DNA from: Terriglobia bacterium
GTDB taxonomy: Bacteria > Acidobacteriota > Terriglobia > UBA7540
Direction: 5' to 3'
DNA: 55,855 bases
Assembly (NCBI GenBank): GCA_020072925.1
Contig: JAIQGA010000010.1
Coordinates: forward strand, 1-55,855
Shown: one piece after another, positions 49,440 through 55,855 of the stretch
How the letters are laid out: every line of letters begins with the position of its first letter
How positions within the stretch are numbered: position 1 is the stretch's first letter
Notes under the pieces: model-generated
Told to the model about the DNA's origin: nothing
The model's input: the letters and a program-made list of their open reading frames with translations, nothing else
Databases searched by the model: none
Program-made: the position numbers and the translations under genes

Positions 49440-49468
49440 AAAATACAGATCCCGCCGGAGCCTGTCAA
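49440..49468 (-). promoter_or_regulatory. Promoter of the aroF attenuator transcript
   Basis: On the minus strand: perfect -35 TTGACA (49463-49468), 17-base spacer, -10 TATTTT (49440-49445, four of six consensus bases). The expected start of transcription would lie only about 6-8 bases before the leader peptide ATG. Confidence 0.65.
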
Positions 49469-49582
49469 GGAGAATTTGGGAGAATTTGTGAAATCCCTTG
49501 ATCGATCATGCCCCCAGCCAGCAATTCCTCTATACCCCGAATGCATCTGGCAGTTAGGGCCCGAAACGTGTTAGCATACGGT

Positions 49583-49900
49583 ATGGGAGGCCGTAGGGGA
49601 ACAAGGGGAACTGGGCAATGTTTATTCCACGAGAAAGTCACTGATGAGGACGGCGACCTATACGAGGCCATTATTTGGAGAGTGCCAGTGAGCAGCAAGT
49701 ACCGGGAAGGTATCCGCTATCGCTTGGCCTTCATCCGATCCGGGGAAGGCACACCGGCTGTGCTTTATGACAACCATCACCCGAAGGGCCACCATCGCCA
49801 TCTTGGGCAAAGGAGAGAGCCTTACGAATTTCAGGGTGTGCACCGCCTGCTTCAAGATTTCCGCGATGATGTTGGGCGAGTTAAGGAAGGCAAATTATGA
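49583..49900 (+). CDS. TumE-like (DUF6516) toxin candidate
   Basis: 105 residues from the ATG at 49583; upstream ATGs at 49508 and 49541 are also in frame and none has a clear ribosome site. The core LFHEKVTDEDGDLYEAIIWRVP, YREGIRYRLAFIRSG, VLYDNHHPKGHHRH and YEFQGVHRLLQDF matches my recollection of the TumE/DUF6516 family, proposed toxin partners of HTH antitoxins. The stop overlaps the next gene by 4 bases. Assignment is by pattern, without a search. Confidence 0.7.
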   Translation: MGGRRGTRGTGQCLFHEKVTDEDGDLYEAIIWRVPVSSKYREGIRYRLAFIRSGEGTPAVLYDNHHPKGHHRHLGQRREPYEFQGVHRLLQDFRDDVGRVKEGKL

Positions 49901-50274
49901 ACCGGACGCTAACGATTCGTATCAAACCTGTGGTGAAGATGTTGGCTGACTTTCGCGACACCTTCAAGGCCGTTGAGGAGGGACGGAAGGTCACGCCTCG
50001 AAGTGGAGGGTACTTCACCAACATCGAGGCGGCGCGCAACTTTTTCACTCGCGAGAGGCTGGCCCTGCTGAGCGCTATTCGCAGGGAGCGGCCTGGCTCG
50101 ATCTCCGAACTTGCGAGGATAGTGAATCGGAGCCTCAAGAGCGTGCAAACTGACCTCAAGGTTTTGGAGAAGCACGGCCTTGTCAGGTTTCGCCCAGCGC
50201 GCCGCGCGGCCCGGCGTGCCAGCAAAGCTCCCGAAGCACCCTACCGGGAAATTGCCCTCAGGATTGCCATTTAG
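49897..50274 (+). CDS. Winged-HTH antitoxin candidate (TumA-like)
   Basis: 125 residues. The middle RERLALLSAIRRERPGSISELARIVNRSLKSVQTDLKVLEKHGLVRF is a winged helix-turn-helix of the MarR/ArsR kind, likely binding its own promoter. The basic C-terminus (RPARRAARRASK) may contact nucleic acid or the partner. Starts within the stop of the TumE-like gene (ATGA), so they are co-translated. Confidence 0.75.
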   Translation: MNRTLTIRIKPVVKMLADFRDTFKAVEEGRKVTPRSGGYFTNIEAARNFFTRERLALLSAIRRERPGSISELARIVNRSLKSVQTDLKVLEKHGLVRFRPARRAARRASKAPEAPYREIALRIAI

Positions 50275-50516
50275 TCTTTTGGTTGGTTAGACTCGCCCTT
50301 GCGGATGACCGAAATTTCTTCGGCTGGGCAAGAGGCTCTTTCAAGGGATTTCAGGACACTACCCACGCTCCCCGAGGAATCCCGCGACGCCCCACTGTGA
50401 TAACATAGCGCGCTCCTGAATGCCTGGAGCAGTCAGGCCTCGATCTCGGCGGAGGCGCCACGCAATGAAGGAAACGGCTGCTAAGGGCGAGAAAATCTGG
50501 GTGAGGTCATCACTTC

Positions 50517-52553
50517 ATGTATTACTTGAGATTTGGGCTTCCGGCAATCTTGTTCCTCACGCTCACGCTGGGGTTTGCTGTGCCGCTAGGGCAGGACTCC
50601 GAGCACGGGGTTTATCTCGCTGATATGGACACCAAGGTCTCCGCGTGCGTGAACTTCAACCAGTATGCCAATGGCGGCTGGATGGCGAAGAATCCCATTC
50701 CCGCGGCGTATCCCAGTTGGGGAACTTTCAACGAACTGGCTGAGCGGAACCGCGACCAACTACACGAAATCCTGGAGGCCGCTGCGAAAAACACCAACGC
50801 GCCCCAGGGCAGCAACGAGCAGAAAATCGGCGATTTCTACGCGAGTTGCATGGACACGACGCAAGTGGAAAGCGTTGGCACGAAGCCGCTCGACCCCGAA
50901 TTCGCCAGGATCAGCACGATTCAAGACCTGACGGGTCTGCAGGCGGAGATCGCGCGCTTGCAGCGCTACGACGTGAATGTGCTCTTCAACTTCGGCTCGC
51001 AACAGGACCGCAAGAACAACGAGCAGGTGATTGGCGGGGCGGCGCAGGGCGGCCTGGGATTACCGGACCGCGATTACTACACGAAGAGCGACGACAAATC
51101 CCAGCAACTGCGCGAGCAATACGTCGCGCATGTCGCTCGGATGCTTGAGCTATTGGGCGATGAGCCCGCCAAGGCCGCGGACGAAGCCAAGACGGTGATG
51201 AGCATCGAAACCAAGCTCGCCGAAGCTTCCATGACTCGCGTCGAGCGGCGTGACCCCGACAAGACTTACCACAAAATGGACGCCGCCCAGTTGCGTGCCC
51301 TGACGCCGAACTTCGCCTGGGATGGTTATCTCAGCGACTTGGGCTTTCCAGGCATCGCGGAGGTCAACGTTGCCCAGCCGAGTTTCTTCGAAGCGGTGAA
51401 CGGCCTGCCAAAGTCCGCGCCGCTCGATGACTGGAAAACCTACCTGCGGTGGCACCTTGTTAATTCCACGGCGCCCGCGCTTTCCGAGAAATTTGTCGAG
51501 GAAGACTTTAACTTTAAGGGGAAAATCCTCACGGGGACAAAGGAGATTCTGCCGCGCTGGAAGCGCTGCGTCACGGCCACGGACGGCGAGCTGGGTTTCG
51601 CGCTCGGAAAGGTTTATGTCCAGAAATATTTCCCGCTCGAGGCCAAAGCGCGCGCCGACCAGATGGTGCACTACCTGATCGCGGCCTTGGGCGACGACAT
51701 CAAGACGCTGCCCTGGATGGGCTCGGACACCAAGCAGGCGGCGCTTGCGAAGCTCGAAGCCTTCACGCCCAAAATCGGCTATCCGGACAAGTGGCGCGAT
51801 TATTCCGCCTATAAAGTAGACCGCGGGCCGTACGTGGATAACGTGATGAACGGCGAACTGTTTGAATTCAACCGTGATTTGAACAAGATCGGCAAGCCGG
51901 TCGACCGCACGGAATGGGGCATGACGCCGCCCACCGTCAATGCCTACTACAATCCGCCCAAGAACGAAATCGTTTTTCCGGCCGGAATTCTCCAGCCGCC
52001 TTTCTTCGATCCCAAGGCCGATGACGCGGTGAATTATGGTGGCATCGGCGCGGTCATCGGGCACGAGATGACCCACGGTTTCGACGACCAGGGGCGCAAA
52101 TTCGACGCGCACGGAAACCTGAAGAACTGGTGGACGGAGGAAGACTTGAAGAATTTCCAGGAGCGCGCGGCGTGCGTCGAAAAGCAGTTTGACGGCTACG
52201 TGGTCATGGACGACCTCCACCAGAACGGCAAGCTGGTGCTGGGCGAAAGCATCGCGGACCTCGGCGGCCTGACCATCGCCTTCAAGGCCTACGAGAAAAG
52301 CCTGGAAGGGAAGCCGCGCCCGCCCAAGGTCGATGGCTTCACGCCGGAGCAGCGCTTCTTTCTCGCTTACGCACACCTCTGGGCGCAGAATGCGCGACCG
52401 GAATATGAGAGGCTTCGGGTCAATGTGGATCCGCACCCCCTGGGACGTTTCCGCGTCATCGGGCCACTCTCGAATATGCCGTTCTTCACGCAGGCCTTCG
52501 ACTGCAAGGCCGGCGATCCCATGGTCCGGTCCGACCGCTGCGTCATTTGGTAA
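50517..52553 (+). CDS. pepO: M13-family (PepO/neprilysin-like) metallopeptidase
   Basis: 678 residues: signal peptide (YYLRFGLPAILFLTLTLGFAVP), M13 N-terminal helical domain beginning with CVNFNQYANGGWMAKNPIP, and the C-terminal catalytic domain. The zinc site is HEMTH at residues 516-520, with the third ligand in GESIADLGG (Glu577). NAYYNPPKNEIVFPAGILQPPFF and the terminal DPMVRSDRCVIW (usual CxxW end) are diagnostic. An exported peptidase cleaving short peptides. GAGGT lies ten bases before the ATG. Confidence 0.95.
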   Translation: MYYLRFGLPAILFLTLTLGFAVPLGQDSEHGVYLADMDTKVSACVNFNQYANGGWMAKNPIPAAYPSWGTFNELAERNRDQLHEILEAAAKNTNAPQGSNEQKIGDFYASCMDTTQVESVGTKPLDPEFARISTIQDLTGLQAEIARLQRYDVNVLFNFGSQQDRKNNEQVIGGAAQGGLGLPDRDYYTKSDDKSQQLREQYVAHVARMLELLGDEPAKAADEAKTVMSIETKLAEASMTRVERRDPDKTYHKMDAAQLRALTPNFAWDGYLSDLGFPGIAEVNVAQPSFFEAVNGLPKSAPLDDWKTYLRWHLVNSTAPALSEKFVEEDFNFKGKILTGTKEILPRWKRCVTATDGELGFALGKVYVQKYFPLEAKARADQMVHYLIAALGDDIKTLPWMGSDTKQAALAKLEAFTPKIGYPDKWRDYSAYKVDRGPYVDNVMNGELFEFNRDLNKIGKPVDRTEWGMTPPTVNAYYNPPKNEIVFPAGILQPPFFDPKADDAVNYGGIGAVIGHEMTHGFDDQGRKFDAHGNLKNWWTEEDLKNFQERAACVEKQFDGYVVMDDLHQNGKLVLGESIADLGGLTIAFKAYEKSLEGKPRPPKVDGFTPEQRFFLAYAHLWAQNARPEYERLRVNVDPHPLGRFRVIGPLSNMPFFTQAFDCKAGDPMVRSDRCVIW

Positions 52554-52628
52554 TTGCGTGAGGCGGGATGCGCTGCGGCCGCAAGTGCCTGGGCGAGAAT
52601 CCCGATTCCTGGTGTTCTCCTGCAGAAT

Positions 52629-52789
52629 CGATTTCAAACCTGCGGTATTGCACCGCCATTTGCGGCGCCCAAGGGGATTCTCTGTGCGCTCCATGCCTCT
52701 CAAGCGTTCACACAGAGATCACGGAGAGTCTCTGTGACCTCAGTGTTGAGTCTTTTTCCAGCCACAGAGGACACAGAGGCTCTACTGGC
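52629..52789. repeat. 160-base dispersed repeat, copy B
   Basis: Direct-orientation relative of 25385-25543, roughly four of five bases alike by eye. It starts 75 bases after the M13 peptidase stop codon and contains the hairpin CACAGAGATCACGGAGAG with CTCTGTGACCTCAGTG. Nothing else is recognised in this gap. Confidence 0.75.
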
Positions 52790-52826
52790 GCCAGAATCCT
52801 CCCTATATGTTGATGGCTCGATTTCT

Positions 52827-53861
52827 TTAGAAGAGTCCGCCGAGATTCAGCACGCAGACTGAGACGACGATGACGATCATGCCCGCCGTGAGGAGCGTCC
52901 TGGTGCGCGGGGAGGTGGCCTGCCATTCGCCGGCCAGGATGCCGGCGCCATTCGAGGCGAGAATGCTCATTGCCATGAAAAGCGTAAAGCCCACCGAAGT
53001 CCCATACTTTCCAACCAGGGTTGCGCCCATGCCGTAGCCGAAGACCCCGGCAATCCACAAAGCCGCCATGGCCGCGCTGAGGAAGGTTTCCTTAGGCCAA
53101 CCGCGCCCCAAGAACAACCGAAGGGTCCGCCGGCGGACCAGCAGAAAGAAGCAATATAGCAAGTTAGGGATGGATCCCGCGCCGAACACCAGCGCCCAGA
53201 CAGCGTAGGTCCCGGTCAGAGCGCCCGCGCCTAGGCTGAACGTCTTGCGCAGGAGTTCACCGCTGAAGGCAAAGCCCAGGTTGAAGTTGGAGGCAAAAAT
53301 TCCAGTAAAGATTGCGATAGCCAGGCCGGCGGCGAAACTCCCCACAATGGGCGCGGAGGAAGCCGCGGCGTGCGTCGCCGGGCGTTCGCGCTCGCGGCGC
53401 CGCCCCGCAAAGCCATATAGGGCGAGGCCTGCAAAAAGAATCGGCATGCTGCTCAGAAGCAGCACGCCGCGCGGGCGGAACAGGTCAGCGGGACTCAAAA
53501 CCAAAAGCGGGACCAGCGCTCCCGCAAGGCAACCCAGACCGCCGACCACCGCCACGGCAATCGCCATGCCCACGGCATCAATGCTGAGTCCGAACGTGAC
53601 CTGCGCAATTCCCCAGAGGAACCCGAATATCAAAGGAGGAAGCAGAGCGCGAACCGGGACCGATTGGTAAACCTCACCCAGGTGAGGCACAAACGTCGCG
53701 GCGAGGATCCAGGGCATGGCGAAGATACCAATCACCGAAAACGCGAACCAGGTATTCTCCCAGCGCCAGTGCCGCGCGTATTTCATGGGAAGCGGGAAGG
53801 CTCCGTTGAGAATCCCGCTCACGAAGATCACGAACATCCCGAGCCAAAAATGATCCGTCAT
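52827..53861 (-). CDS. RhaT-like L-rhamnose/H+ symporter family protein
   Basis: 344 residues, about ten transmembrane helices. The N-terminal block NGAFPLPMKYARHWRWENTWFAFS is the hallmark of the RhaT family, and the FGLSIDAVGMAIAVAVVGGLG and FASNFNLGFAFSGELL segments also fit. RhaT imports L-rhamnose with protons. No rhamnose catabolic genes are nearby, so the substrate is uncertain. Confidence 0.88.
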   Translation of the reverse strand: MTDHFWLGMFVIFVSGILNGAFPLPMKYARHWRWENTWFAFSVIGIFAMPWILAATFVPHLGEVYQSVPVRALLPPLIFGFLWGIAQVTFGLSIDAVGMAIAVAVVGGLGCLAGALVPLLVLSPADLFRPRGVLLLSSMPILFAGLALYGFAGRRRERERPATHAAASSAPIVGSFAAGLAIAIFTGIFASNFNLGFAFSGELLRKTFSLGAGALTGTYAVWALVFGAGSIPNLLYCFFLLVRRRTLRLFLGRGWPKETFLSAAMAALWIAGVFGYGMGATLVGKYGTSVGFTLFMAMSILASNGAGILAGEWQATSPRTRTLLTAGMIVIVVSVCVLNLGGLF

Positions 53862-53923
53862 TAGTGGGTGGCTCCAAGTCTCTGCCGCCGCACGCTTCGG
53901 CGGACGCTGGTATCACTCCGCCT

Positions 53924-55285
53924 TCAGCCTCGCGTCCCCACGATGAGGCCGGAGGGGCCGGGCAGGCGGATGTGCCGGACTTCCTGGAAACCTGCCTCGC
54001 GCAGCCACGCCGCGTATTCGGGTTCGCTGTAGCTGCTACCCGCTTGGGTTCCGACGAGCATATTGAGCGCGAACAGGGCCGCGAATTTCGGAGCGGTCTT
54101 ATTCGGCTCAAGGATGAAATCCTGAATGACCAGGCGGCCCTGCGGCGCCAGAGCCGCGTAGCAACGTTTCATCAAATCCAGGTTTTCATCGGGATTGAGC
54201 ATGTGGCAGATGGCGGAGACAAAAACCAAATTGTAGCCTTCGCCCAGCTTGTCGGTCCGCAGGTCACCCGCGCGCGTGGTGATGCGGTCAGTGAGAGCTG
54301 CCTTCTCAATATGCCGCTGCGCGATGGGCAGCACGGCCGGAAGGTCAAGCAGGTCGGCGCGCAGTTTCTCGCTCGCCTTGGCAAAAGCAATCGAATACGC
54401 CCCCGAGCCCCCGCCCACGTCGAGCATCCGCGCGACGCCTTCCGTGCCCACTGCGGCGACCACGTGCGGCGCGCGCTCCGCGGCGTTGCGATGCATGGCG
54501 GCAATAAAAGCTTCCGTCCAGTCCTCGCGCCGCTCGGCGTGTTCCTGATAGGACACTGACGTGCCCGCGCGCACGCAAGCGGTGAGGGTGGACCAGCGTT
54601 CCCACAGGTGCACGGTGTGCATCGTGGCCGCGCGGCTGTCGTCGGGCGCGCCGGCGGTGAAGTACCGCGCGATTAGAGGTGTGTTGTGAAAGACGCCGTC
54701 CTGCTTGGTGAGCGTGCCCATCGCCGCCAGCGCATTCAGCAGCATCTCGGTGGCGCGCGGATCGGTGCGGAGGACGCCCGCGACTTCCACGCCGCTCCGG
54801 CCTTCTCCAATCGCCGTGAAGACATCCAATTCCACCGCGGTGAGAAGCACGCGGCTTTCCTGGAAGGCGCGCAGGGTCTGCGCCAGGTCGTCGGGGAGTA
54901 TGCCCGCCGCGTCCTTGGCGCGCATTGCCGCCAGCATCTTGTCGCGGTTCCCGGTGATCTCGGCCTTGAGCGCGGCCGCGTCAGAATTGACTAGACGCTC
55001 GAGCACTCGTCCCTGCTGGAAGTGCGTCTCGACCAGTTCCGGCACGTCGGCGGGCTGCACGCTGGAGTACCAGACCCCCTCGGGATAGACCACCACATTC
55101 GGCCCTCGCTCGCAAACGCCCAGCGAGCCGCACACCGTGATTTGCACCTGGTCGCCCAGATGGCGCGCGGCGATTTCCCGGCGCAACGCCTCAATCGTTC
55201 TTGCCGAGCCTCGCGCCGAGCAGCAGGGCACGCCTTCGGGTTTCTGTTGATCGCAAACGAACACGTGATAACGATAGGGTTCCAT
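53924..55285 (-). CDS. Fusion of a thioredoxin-like [2Fe-2S] ferredoxin and a SAM methyltransferase
   Basis: 453 residues; the ATG at 55285 has GAGGAC upstream. Residues 1-95 are a thioredoxin-like ferredoxin: YRYHVFVCDQQKPEG with Cys11, Cys21/22, and CGSLGVCERGPNVVVYPEGV with Cys52 and Cys58. In relatives the last pair is usually CxxxC; here the expected third ligand position is Ser54 and Cys52 lies two residues earlier. Residues about 130-453 form a plant-type O-methyltransferase: a helical dimerisation domain (ESRVLLTAVELDVFTAIGEG), SAM motif I (LDVGGGSGAYSIAFAKA) and VIQDFILEPN. Role unknown; a redox-linked methylation is possible. Confidence 0.85.
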   Translation of the reverse strand: MEPYRYHVFVCDQQKPEGVPCCSARGSARTIEALRREIAARHLGDQVQITVCGSLGVCERGPNVVVYPEGVWYSSVQPADVPELVETHFQQGRVLERLVNSDAAALKAEITGNRDKMLAAMRAKDAAGILPDDLAQTLRAFQESRVLLTAVELDVFTAIGEGRSGVEVAGVLRTDPRATEMLLNALAAMGTLTKQDGVFHNTPLIARYFTAGAPDDSRAATMHTVHLWERWSTLTACVRAGTSVSYQEHAERREDWTEAFIAAMHRNAAERAPHVVAAVGTEGVARMLDVGGGSGAYSIAFAKASEKLRADLLDLPAVLPIAQRHIEKAALTDRITTRAGDLRTDKLGEGYNLVFVSAICHMLNPDENLDLMKRCYAALAPQGRLVIQDFILEPNKTAPKFAALFALNMLVGTQAGSSYSEPEYAAWLREAGFQEVRHIRLPGPSGLIVGTRG

Positions 55286-55470
55286 AAGAGTCCTCGCACC
55301 AAAGGTTTTGGCCCGCGCCATTATAGTTCCACTTGTAAAGGGCTGGCGATGGAAAGAGGCCGCGCGACAGCGGCGGGCGCGACGATGGCGCGCCTATTGT
55401 GGATAACACATTGACCGGAAGAGGGGTATAATCGCCCCACCTGCTTCCAACGCTCATTATGGAGGTCGCC

Positions 55471-55855
55471 ATGTTCTGTGCAGCTTGTGGCTCTCCCATT
55501 TCTACCGGCGCGCAGTTCTGCGCATCCTGCGGAGCGCCCGTGACAGCGCCTGCCGCGCCGTCGCCAGGCGTCACGCCATCCGGCCCAATCCCCGCTGTCG
55601 CCGCACCTGCCGCGCCCGCTGTGACTCCGGGGGTGGTAACGGGCCCCAAGCTCGCCGGCCTCGGCCGTCGAGTCATTGCGCTGATCTTTGACACGCTGCT
55701 GCTCGTGATCGCCTTCGGCGTTGCCGGAATGTGGGCGGCCGACCTGCTCAAGGGGTGGAAGGGCGAGCTCGAGGTGACTCCCCTCGACGGGGAGGGCACC
55801 TACCGCTGGCTCGCCGAGTTCTCCGCGTGGTCGCAGGCCCTGCGCGCGCGCGACC
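55471..55855 (+). CDS. Zinc-ribbon RDD-family membrane protein, 3'-truncated by the window edge
   Basis: Starts at an ATG preceded by GGAGGT. The N-terminus is a double-CxxC zinc ribbon (FCAACGSPISTGAQFCASCG), then a Pro/Ala-rich linker of about 35 residues, then an RDD domain start (GLGRRVIALIFDTLLLVIAFGVAGMWAADLL) with the Arg and Asp of the family and the first membrane helix. The frame is open to the last base. RDD proteins are membrane proteins, some implicated in ion or solute transport. Confidence 0.8.
   Translation, partial: MFCAACGSPISTGAQFCASCGAPVTAPAAPSPGVTPSGPIPAVAAPAAPAVTPGVVTGPKLAGLGRRVIALIFDTLLLVIAFGVAGMWAADLLKGWKGELEVTPLDGEGTYRWLAEFSAWSQALRARD

Noticed and set aside
55397-55432. 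Promoter TTGACC-TATAAT ahead of the RDD gene
   Set aside because: The two hexamers are separated by only 10 bases, too short for a sigma-70 promoter; TATAAT alone is weak evidence.

Overview
The window looks like a chromosomal contig from a Gram-negative, GC-rich member of the Acidobacteriota, quite possibly a metagenome-assembled genome. Pointers are two adjacent VWFA-related proteins of the acidobacterial type, a DUF2911 protein, Kdo/LPS genes (kdsA, kdsD, kdsC, a fused lptF-lptG), several Tat-exported enzymes, and intergenic regions packed with short-word inverted repeats. I saw no phage, IS transposase, CRISPR, rRNA or tRNA gene.

Layout. 1-3.9 kb: 3' part of ileS, then lspA and an rluD-type pseudouridine synthase. 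4-7.4 kb: a Tat-exported double metallo-beta-lactamase protein and an SGNH hydrolase. 7.5-15.2 kb: a small-protein/nucleotidyltransferase pair, an Fpg-type glycosylase, a Tat-exported Gfo/Idh/MocA oxidoreductase, small exported proteins, an orphan ribbon-helix-helix protein and the VWFA pair. 15.6-19.1 kb: pyrG, kdsA and a uroporphyrinogen-decarboxylase-family gene, each broken by one small out-of-frame deletion. 19.5-30.3 kb: a diguanylate cyclase, HigBA and VapBC modules, kdsD, kdsC, an orphan HicB, a DUF2207 protein and a PfkB kinase. 31-38 kb: recO, glyQ, glyS, ppdK. 38.5-47.8 kb: a TPR-metalloprotease, a GH35 beta-galactosidase, lptFG, a GH57 enzyme and a beta-propeller protein. 48-49.5 kb: aroF behind an apparent attenuator. 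49.6-55.9 kb: a TumE/TumA-like pair, an M13 peptidase, a RhaT-like transporter, a ferredoxin-methyltransferase fusion and the start of a zinc-ribbon/RDD membrane protein.

The strongest discovery candidate is the leader of aroF (DAHP synthase) on the minus strand. It has a promoter with a perfect -35, a 25-residue leader peptide with an FFYYFSFW run, and four RNA segments that can form either an antiterminator or a U-tailed terminator. That is the full logic of trp/phe attenuation. The second candidate is a repeat system: sixteen intergenic blocks, most built of one degenerate short word and its reverse complement, plus five copies of a palindrome TGTCGRCGCGYCGACA that occur only after 31 kb and lie beside these blocks. 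A different palindrome family has entered the coding sequence of glyS twice in frame.

The genes mainly serve the cell envelope (Kdo supply and LPS export, lipoprotein processing), translation (two aminoacyl-tRNA synthetases, pseudouridylation), aromatic amino-acid entry and carbohydrate turnover, with several toxin-antitoxin-like loci between them. All calls are from reading the sequence; no database search was run.
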